Positions 48,821 through 56,829 of a stretch of 64,000 nt of DNA are shown here, one piece after another. The stretch spans positions 6,262,001 through 6,326,000 of the forward strand of contig NZ_JACHNE010000001.1 of the NCBI RefSeq assembly GCF_014205255.1. The letters are read 5' to 3'. The stretch's first letter is position 1. Every line of letters begins with the position of its first letter. The notes below the pieces were generated by a model. The model was given only the letters and a program-made list of their open reading frames with translations. It made no database searches and was not told the origin of the DNA. Source of the stretch: Streptomyces caelestis. GTDB lineage: Bacteria > Actinomycetota > Actinomycetes > Streptomycetales > Streptomycetaceae. Both the position numbers and the translations under genes were made by a program.

Positions 48821-49863
48821 CGGGCCACCCGGGGGTCCAGCAGCGGATAGACCAGGTCGGCGAGGGTGTTCATCACGATCACCGCGGCGGCGAACACGAA
48901 GAACAGCCCCTGCACCAGCGGCAGGTCGGGCACGCTCAGCGCCTGGTAGAACAGCCCGCCGAGGCCCGGCCAGGAGAACACCGTCTCGACCAGGATCACG
49001 CCCGCGACCGTCCGGCCGAGGTTGATGAAGATCAGCGTCACGGTCGGCAGCAGCGCGTTCGGCACGGCGTGCCTGCGCCGCACCAGGTCGTCGCGCAGCC
49101 CCTTGGCCCGCGCGGTCGTCAGATAGTCGCTGCCCATCTCGTCCAGCAGCGCCGACCGGGTGACCAGCAGTGTCTGCCCGTACTCCACGGCCACCAGCGT
49201 CACCACCGGCAGCACCAGATGGTGCGCCACGTCGAGGACGTACGCGAAGCCCTCCTCGCCGCCCGACTCCATGCCGCCGGTCGGGAACATGCCCGGGACC
49301 GGGCCGATGCCCACCGCCAGCACGATGATCAGCAGCAGCCCGAGCCAGAAGGACGGGATGGAGTACAGCGTGAGCGCCAGGCCGGTGTTGATCCGGTCGC
49401 CGAGCCCGCCGCGGCGCCACGCCGAGCGGGTGCCGAGGAAGATGCCCAGCGCGGTGTACAGGACGAAGGCGGTGCCGGTGAGCAGCAGGGTGTTCGGCAG
49501 CGCCTCGGTGATCTTGTCGACGACGGGGGCACGGAACTGGTACGACGTCCCGAAGTCGCCGGTGAGCGCCTTGCCGCAGTAGTCCGTGAACTGCCGCCAC
49601 AGCGGCAGGTCGAGCCCGAACTCCCTGCGATAGGCGGCCAGCTGCTCGGCCGAGACCTGGCGGCCGCCCGTCATGGTCTTCACCGGGTCTCCGGGGATCA
49701 GCCGGAAGAGGAAGAAGCTGGTGACGAGCACGGCCAGCAGCGACACGGCCGCGCCCGCCACCTTGCCCGCGAGGTACCGCGGGTACGCGGAGCCCTTGCG
49801 TGCCCGGGGCCCGGCCGCCGGCTTCCTCTCCTCGACCAGCGCGGGTGTCGCGTCGGCGGTCAT
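48817..49863 (-). CDS. Peptide/nickel-type ABC transporter permease, DppB-like
   Basis: A 348-residue membrane protein with the DppB pattern: an N-terminal helix then FRLIPGDPVKTM, several helices, and the EAA-type loop SDYLTTARAKGLRDDLV near residue 240. It lies 18 bases after the binding-protein gene and overlaps the next permease. Together with that permease it forms the channel. Confidence 0.92.
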   Translation of the reverse strand: MTADATPALVEERKPAAGPRARKGSAYPRYLAGKVAGAAVSLLAVLVTSFFLFRLIPGDPVKTMTGGRQVSAEQLAAYRREFGLDLPLWRQFTDYCGKALTGDFGTSYQFRAPVVDKITEALPNTLLLTGTAFVLYTALGIFLGTRSAWRRGGLGDRINTGLALTLYSIPSFWLGLLLIIVLAVGIGPVPGMFPTGGMESGGEEGFAYVLDVAHHLVLPVVTLVAVEYGQTLLVTRSALLDEMGSDYLTTARAKGLRDDLVRRRHAVPNALLPTVTLIFINLGRTVAGVILVETVFSWPGLGGLFYQALSVPDLPLVQGLFFVFAAAVIVMNTLADLVYPLLDPRVAR

Positions 49864-49881
49864 GGTGTCCGCTCGCCCGCT

Positions 49882-51735
49882 CTACTCGCGGTCCTCGGCG
49901 GTGGAGCGCCGCCGCATCGCCGCGAAGACGCCGAGCCCGGCGAGGACCACGACGCCTCCGACGATCCCGAGCACGACCCCCGTCGACGACGCGTTGTCCG
50001 ACGAGCCGCTCGAATCCGCCGGGACCGCCGACCACCAGCTCCAGTAGCCGTCCTGGCCGTAGATGTTCCCCGCCTTCGCCGGCATGGTCGTGATGGACTC
50101 GATCTGGTCCGTCCGGTAGGCCTCGACCGCGTTCGGATACGCCATGACGTTCATGTACCCGAGGTCGTACAGCCGCGACTCCATCTGCTTGACGATGTCC
50201 GCCCGTTTGGCGGGGTCGTATTCGGCGAGCTGCCGGGCGTAGAGCTCGTCGTACTTCTTGTCGCAGATGAAGTTGTCGGTCGCGCCCGTGTCCTTCGGGG
50301 TCGCCGGGAGCGCCCCGCAGGTGTGGATGGACAGCACGAAGTCCGGGTCCGGGTTGACCGACCAGCCGTCGAAGGCCAGGTCGTACTTGCCGGCCAGCCA
50401 GGGGTCGGTCACGTTGTCCAGGCAGTTGAGCTGGACGCCGATGCCGAGCTTGCCCCACCACTCCTGGAGGTACTTGCCGACCGCTTTGTCGTTCGGGTCG
50501 GTGGCGTGGCACAGGACCCGGTAGGTGATGGGCTTGCCGTCCTTGCCGACGCGCTTGCCGTCGCCGTTCTTCTCGTACCCCGCCTGGTCGAGCATCCGGG
50601 CCGCCTCGGCCGGGTCGTACGTCAGCTTCTGGCCGGCGGACGGCTTCCAGAAGTACTGCGAGAAGCGCGGCGGGATGTAGCCCTCGCCCTCGACGGCGTG
50701 CCCCTGGAACACCTTGTCGATGACGGCCCTGCGGTCGACGGCCTTGAACAGCGCGTTGCGCACCCGCTGGTCCAGCAGGGACGGGTGGCCGTCGCCGAAC
50801 TTCTCGCCGTTCTTCGCCTTCGCGCCCGGGTTGGTGGCGAGGGCGTAGAAACGGCGGCCGGGGGCGTCGTTGAGCTTGATGTTCTCCGCGCCCTGAAGGG
50901 ACGCCGCCTGAGCGGGCGTCAGGGAGGGCGAACCGGCGACGAACGACACCTCGCCCTTGCGCAGCGCCGACACCGCCGCGTCCTGGTCCTTGTAGTACCG
51001 GAAGACCAGCTCGTCGAACTTCGGCGACCCGCGCCAGAAGCTCTTGTTGGCCTTGAGCCGGACGTAGCTGTCGGCCTTGTACCCGGTCAGCACGAACGGC
51101 CCGTTGCCCACCACCGGGAAGCTCTTGTCGTTGTTGAACTCGGAGAAGTCCGAGACCTTCTCCCACACGTGCTTCGGCACGATCGGCACATCGAGCGCGG
51201 TCATGGTGGCCTGCGGCTTCTTCAGCTCGATGACCAGCTTGGTGGGGCTCGGGGCCGTCACCTTCCTGAAGTTCCCGACGTAGCTGCCGTTCGCCGTGGC
51301 CGCCCCGTCGTCGTTCATCATCTTGTTGAACGTCCACGCCGCGTCCTCGGCGGTGGCCTGTTTGCCGTCCGACCACTTGGAGTTGGAGCGGATCGTGTAC
51401 GTCCAGGTCAGCTTGTCCGGCGACGGCTCCCACTTGGTGGCCAGGCCCGGGATGGCGTGGTTGTCCTTGGGGTCGTAGTTCGTCAGGTACTCGTACATGA
51501 GCCGGTGAACGCTCGTACTGAGCAGCCGGACCGCCAGGAACGGGCTGAGCGAGTCCACGCTCTGGGCCACCGCGACGGTGAGCACCTTCTTGCCGTCGTC
51601 GGCCGCCCGGGCCTGCCGGGGCGCCGGGTCGAGCGGGGTCGCGAGACCGGCGGTGAGGGTGAGCGCGGCCACTCCGGCCGCGGCGACGAGCCTGAGGCCG
51701 CGCGGGAGGCTGCGTGTCTGATCTTTCGTGCCCAT
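49882..51735 (-). CDS. Peptide-type ABC transporter substrate-binding protein with C-terminal membrane anchor
   Basis: A 617-residue protein of the SBP_bac_5 family (segments LVIELKKPQATMTALD, RNALFKAVDRRAVID, DLAFDGWSVNPDPD). It has an N-terminal export signal (GLRLVAAAGVAALTLTAG) but no lipobox Cys. The C-terminus instead has a Ser-rich linker and one hydrophobic helix (TGVVLGIVGGVVVLAGLGVF) followed by AMRRR. The protein therefore seems to be held to the membrane by its C-terminus, unlike the usual lipoprotein. The ATG at 51735 follows GAGG; an ATG six codons earlier is possible. The ligand is unknown; peptides, nickel chelates and chito-oligosaccharides are all handled by this family. Confidence 0.88.
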   Translation of the reverse strand: MGTKDQTRSLPRGLRLVAAAGVAALTLTAGLATPLDPAPRQARAADDGKKVLTVAVAQSVDSLSPFLAVRLLSTSVHRLMYEYLTNYDPKDNHAIPGLATKWEPSPDKLTWTYTIRSNSKWSDGKQATAEDAAWTFNKMMNDDGAATANGSYVGNFRKVTAPSPTKLVIELKKPQATMTALDVPIVPKHVWEKVSDFSEFNNDKSFPVVGNGPFVLTGYKADSYVRLKANKSFWRGSPKFDELVFRYYKDQDAAVSALRKGEVSFVAGSPSLTPAQAASLQGAENIKLNDAPGRRFYALATNPGAKAKNGEKFGDGHPSLLDQRVRNALFKAVDRRAVIDKVFQGHAVEGEGYIPPRFSQYFWKPSAGQKLTYDPAEAARMLDQAGYEKNGDGKRVGKDGKPITYRVLCHATDPNDKAVGKYLQEWWGKLGIGVQLNCLDNVTDPWLAGKYDLAFDGWSVNPDPDFVLSIHTCGALPATPKDTGATDNFICDKKYDELYARQLAEYDPAKRADIVKQMESRLYDLGYMNVMAYPNAVEAYRTDQIESITTMPAKAGNIYGQDGYWSWWSAVPADSSGSSDNASSTGVVLGIVGGVVVLAGLGVFAAMRRRSTAEDRE

Positions 51736-51778
51736 GGTCGGACCTCGCGTCATCGCTCGGACGGGAAGGACGGTTGAG

Positions 51779-51809
51779 CAGGTGTCAGGACGGGGTGATC
51801 AGGTGTCAG
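51779..51809 (-). repeat. Two CTGACACCTG direct repeats in the ABC operon leader
   Basis: The decamer CTGACACCTG (minus strand) occurs at 51779-51788 and 51800-51809, exactly 21 bases or two helical turns apart. It lies 44-74 bases upstream of the binding-protein start codon. This spacing suits a regulator bound on one face of the DNA. Confidence 0.65.
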
Positions 51810-51911
51810 ATGGATGATGAGTGTGTCTATCAGCGGCCATCTCTGCGCGTCAACGGCACATTGACCCCATGTGGCCTGCGGAAATAACGAATTGGCGAGC
51901 TTTTCGTGGCC

Positions 51912-51927
51912 ATTGGTCAAGACCACT
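51912..51927. promoter_or_regulatory. Candidate DasR-type (GntR/HutC) operator
   Basis: ATTGGTCAAGACCACT is a near palindrome and differs at the centre by one base from the DasR consensus as I remember it (TGGTCTAGACCA core). It lies 177 bases upstream of the binding-protein start, and no other gene is transcribed out of this gap. DasR controls N-acetylglucosamine and chitin genes in Streptomyces. Function here is inferred from sequence alone. Confidence 0.55.
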
Positions 51928-51980
51928 GACGCCCCCCTGGCCAGGGCCTGGCAACGGATTTCGCCCGGAACATGCCGCGG

Positions 51981-52042
51981 CCCGCGCCGAGCGGGAACGG
52001 CGCGGGCCACAAAGGGGATCGGCCCCTCGAAAGGGGCCGATC
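51981..52042 (-). terminator. Tandem terminator hairpins after the MinD-like gene
   Basis: Two stem-loops lie just beyond the minus-strand stop at 52054. The first has an 11-base-pair stem (52017-52027 with 52032-52042) and a 4-base loop; the second has a 9-base-pair stem (51981-51989 with 51998-52006) and an 8-base loop. Confidence 0.8.
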
Positions 52043-52053
52043 GGGTGAGGCGA

Positions 52054-55000
52054 TTACTGCGACGGTGGCGGAGGCGGCGGTGTCTGCCCGTCGGGCTGCG
52101 CCGGGTACCCCGGCTGACCGGGCTGCGGGTAGCCGTAACCGGGCTGACCCGGCTGACCGGCCTGCGGGTAGCCGTAGCCCGGCTGCGGGGGCGCTGCCGG
52201 GGCCTGTCCGGGCTGGGTGTACGGCTGCTGGCCTGGCTGCGCCGCCGGTTGCCCCGGCTGTCCGGGCTGTCCGGGCTGCGGGTAGGGCGGCTGGCCTGCG
52301 GCCTGCGGGTACGGCTGCTGTCCTGGCTGGGCCGGGGGCTGGCCCGGCTGGGGATACGGCTGGCCCGGCTGGGCGTACGGCTGTCCGGGCTGCGGCTGCT
52401 GGGGGTAGGGGCCCGGCTGCCCGGGGACCTGCTGGCCGGGAACCGGCTGCCCGGGGCCCGGCTGCTGCCCGGGATACGGAGGCTGGGGCTGGCCCGGGAC
52501 GGGCTGGCCGGGCAGCGGCGGGGCGGCCACCGGCGGCGGGTTGCCGTCGGAGGTCCACAGGCCGTGCATCTGCTGGTGACGGACGAAGTCCTCGGCGACC
52601 ATCGCCGCGAGGTTGAAGTACGACTCCCGCACCTTCGGCCGCATCATGTCGAGGTCGACCTCGGCACCGGCGGCGAGATGCTCGTCGAACGGCACGACGA
52701 TGACGCCCCGGCAGCGCGTCTCGAAGTGCGTCACGATGTCCTCGACCTTGATCATCTTCCCGGTCTCGCGCACCCCCGAGATGACGGTGATGGACCGCGA
52801 GACGAGGTCGGCGTACCCGTGCGCGGACAGCCAGTCCAGCGTGGTGCTCGCGCTGCTCGCACCGTCCACCGACGGCGTCGAGATGATGATGAGCTGGTCG
52901 GCGAGATCCAGCACACCGCGCATGGCGCTGTAGAGCAGACCGGTACCGGAGTCCGTGAGGATGACCGGGTACTGCTTGCCCAGCACGTCGATCGCGCGCC
53001 GGTAGTCCTCGTCGTTGAAGGTCGTCGACACGGCCGGGTCGACGTCGTTGGCGATGATCTCCAGCCCGGACGGCGCCTGGGACGTGAATCGCCGGATGTC
53101 CATGTACGAGTTGAGGTACGGGATCGCCTGGACGAGGTCACGGATGGTGGCCCCGGTCTCACGCCGCACGCGGCGCCCGAGGGTCCCCGCGTCCGGGTTG
53201 GCGTCGATCGCGAGGATCTTGTCCTGCCGCTCGGTGGCGAGCGTGGAGCCGAGCGCCGTGGTGGTGGTCGTCTTGCCGACACCGCCCTTGAGGCTGATCA
53301 CGGCGATCCGGTAGCAGGACAGCACGGGCGTACGGATCAGCTCCAGCTTCCGCTGCCGCTCGGCTTCCTCCTTCTTCCCACCGATCTTGAACCGGCCACC
53401 GCCGGCCACCGGACGGCTGCTCTTCGCCTTCTGCTTCTTGCTGTTGAGCAGCCGGTCGGACGACAGCTCCACGGCAGCCGTGTAACCGAGCGGCGCGGCC
53501 CCCGGGTTGGTCGGCTGCCGCTGGTCGTGCTGCATGGGCTGCGGCCAGGCGGCACCGGTCCGCGGGTCCACGGGCTGCGGGGGCTGGCCTTGCCCTTCGG
53601 GCTGCGGCTGGGCCTGGGCCTGCGGGGGCACGCCGGGGTGGGGGAAGCCGTATCCGCCCTGGGGATTGGGGGTGGCCGGGGCGGGGGCGCCGGGGTGGGG
53701 GAATCCGTAGCCGCCTTGCGCGTTGGGCGCGGGGGCTGACGGGTTGTCGGGCCCGGGCTGCGGGAATCCGTAGCCGCCCTGTGGGTTCGGGGTGGGGGCG
53801 GGCGGGGTGTCGGGCTGCTGGGCCGGCGGCTGCTGGGCGGCCGGGGCCGGGGTGCCGGGGTGAGGGAAGCCGTATCCGCCCTGGGCGTTGGGTGCGGCCG
53901 GGGCGGGAGCTCCCGGGTGCGGGAAACCGTAGGCGCCGGGCTGCGGTGCGGGCTGGGCGGGCGGCTGGCTCGGCGGCGTCGGTGCGGCCGGCGGGTTCCA
54001 GGCGGCAGGCGCGGGCTGCGGCGCCTGCGGCTGGAACGGCGGCTGCTGAGCCGGCACCGACGGCTGGGGCGGCCCCGGCGGCGGCCCCTGCGCGGCCGTC
54101 GGCTGCGGCTGCGCGGGCGCGTTCGGGTCCGTGGGCTGGGCCTGCGGCTGAGGCTGCTGCTGCGGCTGCGCGGGCCACTGGCTGGCCGGCGCCGGAGCGG
54201 CCGGCTGGTACGACGGCGGCAGCGGGGGCATGGCCTGCGGAGCCGGGGGAGTCCAGGCGGGCTGTGCGTCGGACGCACCCGGCACGGCGGCGCCCTGCGG
54301 AACGCTGCCCGCGGGAGCGGCATCGGCGGGCGGGGCGTCGGCAGGCTGTGCGTCAGCGGCCGGGGCGTCGTCGGGCTGGGCGTCGGCCGGCTCGGGGGCA
54401 GCCGGGACCTCGTCCGCGGGCACTACATCCGCCGGGTCCTCATCGGCAGGCGCCGTATCCGCAGCCACGGAGTCCTCAGGCTGGGCATCCTGCGGCACGG
54501 CCTCGTCCGTCTCCGCCTCCGGGGCCGCGTCCTCGGGAGTTTCCTCCTCCGGTGCGGTCACCGCAGCTTCCACGTCCCCGCTGTCGGCATCGTCGGAAGC
54601 AGGACCGTCCGCACCGGACACGTCAGCCGCATCCACCGCCACCGCCGTGTCGGAGGAGACGTCCTCGTCCTCGTCGGCGTCGGTGGGAGCGCCCTCGACG
54701 TCACCGCCGGACTCCTCGCCCGGCTCGGCCCCGCCGGTCGGGCCGGAAGCGACCGCGCTGTCCTCGTCCTGGTCCTCGTCGGCCGACTCCAGCCGCGCCT
54801 CGGCCTCGGCGGCACGCTCCGCGATCTCCCGCTTCAGGGCGACGGCGGAGAACCGCATCGTGGCACCGCTCTCCAGATCCCCGTTCCCGGGCTCCGCATC
54901 ATCGGAAGCCGGAGTGGCCGGAGTGGCCGGAGTGGCCGGAGTGGCCGGAGGAGCCGGGGACGTGGCCGGAGCCTGCGTCGGAGCGGCCGGCGCCCACTGC

Positions 55001-55698
55001 GCCTGATACCCACCCACGGGGAAGTTCGGCACGGCCGCAGGAGAGGCCGGATCCTCCGCGGGCGCCTCGGTTCGCTCCTGCGGCTGCGCCCCCGGGGACT
55101 GCGCCCCCTGCGGCTCGAACCCCACGGGAAGCCGGGGCACGGCAGCCGGCCCTCCGGTAGACGGCCCCTCGGCAGCAGGCGCGGGTGGCGTGAAGGGCGT
55201 ACCCGGCGAGGGCGCGGGAGGCGCGGGAGGCGTGAACGGAGCGCCCGGAGCAGGCGACGGCGCGGGCGGCGTGAAAGGCGCCCCTGGAGCCGGAGAAGGA
55301 GCCGGTGCCGGAGCCGAGCCGGAAGCCTGCCCGTGCCCGTGCCCCTGCCTCGGAATGGACGACGCCCCACCGGAAGGGTGGGCATGCGGCGGCGGAGTGA
55401 GCCCCGGCAGCGGCGGAACCGGCCCGCTCGGCGCACCGGAACCCTGCGCACCCGGACGCTGCGCCCCGGAAGCCCCCTGCGGACGGGACCCCCCGGGCGC
55501 CCCGGAAGCACTGGAGTCCCCGGACGCACCCGCCCTCTGCCCCGAGCTCGAACTCCCCGAGGCGTTCTGCGTGTACCAGGCCGGCGGCGCGTAGTCGATG
55601 GTGAACTCGCCCGTCATCTCTGCCGCGGACTCCGCGTCGGGCTGGTCATCGCCGGGTGTCGCCCAGCCCCCGCGGTTCCCGTCCCGATCGCTGCTCAC
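52054..55698 (-). CDS. Giant Pro-rich MinD/ParA-like ATPase of the type VII secretion locus, EspI-like
   Basis: A 1214-residue protein. About 770 N-terminal residues are low-complexity, rich in Pro/Ala/Glu/Gln, with an acidic stretch around 270-430 and about five copies of a YGFPHPG-type repeat. A MinD/ParA ATPase domain follows, with the deviant Walker A SLKGGVGKTTTT and LAIDANPDAGTLGRR. The last 170 residues are PGQP-type repeats. This layout recalls mycobacterial EspI, a regulator of ESX-1 secretion that also joins a disordered region to a MinD-like domain. The GTG at 55698 has a perfect AGGAGG site; longer frames lack one. It lies next to EccE and EccB genes. Cytoplasmic, probably regulatory. 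Confidence 0.85.
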   Translation of the reverse strand: MSSDRDGNRGGWATPGDDQPDAESAAEMTGEFTIDYAPPAWYTQNASGSSSSGQRAGASGDSSASGAPGGSRPQGASGAQRPGAQGSGAPSGPVPPLPGLTPPPHAHPSGGASSIPRQGHGHGQASGSAPAPAPSPAPGAPFTPPAPSPAPGAPFTPPAPPAPSPGTPFTPPAPAAEGPSTGGPAAVPRLPVGFEPQGAQSPGAQPQERTEAPAEDPASPAAVPNFPVGGYQAQWAPAAPTQAPATSPAPPATPATPATPATPASDDAEPGNGDLESGATMRFSAVALKREIAERAAEAEARLESADEDQDEDSAVASGPTGGAEPGEESGGDVEGAPTDADEDEDVSSDTAVAVDAADVSGADGPASDDADSGDVEAAVTAPEEETPEDAAPEAETDEAVPQDAQPEDSVAADTAPADEDPADVVPADEVPAAPEPADAQPDDAPAADAQPADAPPADAAPAGSVPQGAAVPGASDAQPAWTPPAPQAMPPLPPSYQPAAPAPASQWPAQPQQQPQPQAQPTDPNAPAQPQPTAAQGPPPGPPQPSVPAQQPPFQPQAPQPAPAAWNPPAAPTPPSQPPAQPAPQPGAYGFPHPGAPAPAAPNAQGGYGFPHPGTPAPAAQQPPAQQPDTPPAPTPNPQGGYGFPQPGPDNPSAPAPNAQGGYGFPHPGAPAPATPNPQGGYGFPHPGVPPQAQAQPQPEGQGQPPQPVDPRTGAAWPQPMQHDQRQPTNPGAAPLGYTAAVELSSDRLLNSKKQKAKSSRPVAGGGRFKIGGKKEEAERQRKLELIRTPVLSCYRIAVISLKGGVGKTTTTTALGSTLATERQDKILAIDANPDAGTLGRRVRRETGATIRDLVQAIPYLNSYMDIRRFTSQAPSGLEIIANDVDPAVSTTFNDEDYRRAIDVLGKQYPVILTDSGTGLLYSAMRGVLDLADQLIIISTPSVDGASSASTTLDWLSAHGYADLVSRSITVISGVRETGKMIKVEDIVTHFETRCRGVIVVPFDEHLAAGAEVDLDMMRPKVRESYFNLAAMVAEDFVRHQQMHGLWTSDGNPPPVAAPPLPGQPVPGQPQPPYPGQQPGPGQPVPGQQVPGQPGPYPQQPQPGQPYAQPGQPYPQPGQPPAQPGQQPYPQAAGQPPYPQPGQPGQPGQPAAQPGQQPYTQPGQAPAAPPQPGYGYPQAGQPGQPGYGYPQPGQPGYPAQPDGQTPPPPPPSQ
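53630..53940 (-). repeat. Coding repeats: five YGFPHPG-type units
   Basis: Inside the MinD-like gene, five imperfect units encode GGYGFPHPG followed by a Pro/Ala-rich spacer of variable length. The DNA keeps GGGAAKCCGTAKSCGCC in each. They are in frame and without regular spacing, so they are protein repeats and not a CRISPR or a satellite. Confidence 0.75.
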
Positions 55699-56040
55699 AG
55701 TGTTCCTCCTGGTGTGGTCGAGCACCCTCATGCCGTGCTGGGGCGACCCTTGCTTGTCGTCCGACCTCGTCCGAAGTCTGTCAATGGCGTCTCCGGGGCC
55801 GTCCGAGGTCGTCCGATACACCGCACCGGCTTCCCCGCTCTCCCCCTGGGACGCCGACGCCCGGTCCACGGGTTCTGACGTCGCGCCCGGTACCAGCCTA
55901 ATCACCACAAGGTCCGCCTCGGCAGGCCCGTCTGCCCCTCCACGACAACGCTGGACCTCGAAAACCACGCAAATGCGATGTAACTCCTGGCGCAACAGTT
56001 GACAAACCGGGTGGTAGGAGCGCTTCCGCTACGAGGTCCG
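55699..56040. promoter_or_regulatory. Intergenic region upstream of the MinD-like gene
   Basis: These 342 bases contain no gene. On the minus strand a consensus -35 hexamer TTGACA lies at 55779-55784, but no good -10 box follows. It is flanked by two near-identical 16-base repeats, GTCCGASSTCGTCCGA, at 55759-55774 and 55801-55816 (14 of 16 identical, starts 42 bases apart). This looks like a regulated promoter for the MinD-like gene. Confidence 0.55.
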
Positions 56041-56829
56041 TCAGTCCATCCGACGTGGCGTACCCAGCAACCCGGTCTCCGCGTCCGTGGGCTGTGTCAT
56101 CACGTACTGCCGATCGCGATCGGTACACCACAGGGTGAGACCGTCGGAGAGCCCCGGCAGGGAGTCCATCTCGGCTCGGGTGAGCGTCATCGTGCGGCCC
56201 AGCTCCGTGGCCTCGTCCGGCGATACCCTCTGAATCCCGACCAGTCGCGCCTGCCGCACGAGCCGCGGAGCGACCGGGCTGACGTACGGCAACAGGGTCA
56301 ACACCGACTGCCAGGGCCCGGAGACCACGCGGCCGCGAGGCGGCCGCATCCCGCAGTCCCGTACCACCAACACCGGCGTACCGGCTGAGGCACCCAGCGG
56401 CGGCACCCGCCCGACGTCGTACACGGCCATCCCGTTCTGCCCGCCCCCCATGGCGTGCACCATCCGCATCCAGACCTGCGCCCGCCCCGTCTCCACGGCG
56501 ACCCGCGTACCCGTCGCTGCCGCCCTGAGCGCGATGACCTGCGCGGTCCACAGCCCACCGATGAGGACGACGTCGTACGGCAACGGCCGGTTGAGCCCGA
56601 GTACCGCGGGCCGGCTCTCCGCGTCCACGCCGATGACGACGCCGTCGTCGGCGACGGGGAGGGCGAGGGTGTCCAGTTGGTCGACGGCCACGGAGTGCCG
56701 CGGGTGTCTCGGGCCGATCAAACCGAAGCCCCGGCGCAGCAGTTCACGCGCCCGCCCGGGGTCAGAGGTCTGCGGCTCGCCCCGGCCGGTGGCCGCCGCC
56801 TGCCCCACACGCGGGGTCGTCGCCGTCAC
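56041..56829 (-). CDS. Conserved type VII secretion-associated protein of unknown function
   Basis: A 262-residue soluble protein I cannot assign to a named family. It has alternating beta-strand-like hydrophobic segments (DVVLIGGLWTAQVIALRAAA, TPVLVVRDCG) suggesting an alpha/beta fold, and no membrane helix or signal. The GTG start overlaps the EccE stop by four bases and has a GGAGG site, so it is translated with EccE and is likely a partner or accessory factor at the membrane complex. Confidence 0.75.
   Translation of the reverse strand: MTATTPRVGQAAATGRGEPQTSDPGRARELLRRGFGLIGPRHPRHSVAVDQLDTLALPVADDGVVIGVDAESRPAVLGLNRPLPYDVVLIGGLWTAQVIALRAAATGTRVAVETGRAQVWMRMVHAMGGGQNGMAVYDVGRVPPLGASAGTPVLVVRDCGMRPPRGRVVSGPWQSVLTLLPYVSPVAPRLVRQARLVGIQRVSPDEATELGRTMTLTRAEMDSLPGLSDGLTLWCTDRDRQYVMTQPTDAETGLLGTPRRMD

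Larger units (their letters stand above)
51736..52053. promoter_or_regulatory. Control region of the ABC operon plus terminators of the neighbouring gene
   Basis: These 318 bases contain no gene. The left part is the leader of the ABC operon with a pair of 10-base direct repeats, the middle part carries a DasR-like palindrome, and the right part holds two hairpins ending the MinD-like gene. I could not place a confident -35/-10 pair. Confidence 0.6.

Noticed and set aside
53630..53940. Regular repeats considered as a CRISPR array
   Set aside because: The units are in frame within a protein gene, have unequal spacers and encode YGFPHPG repeats. No cas genes are present.
55699..55995. N-terminal extension of the MinD-like protein to 55995
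   Set aside because: The extended frame has no ribosome site and no family resemblance, while the GTG at 55698 has a perfect AGGAGG.
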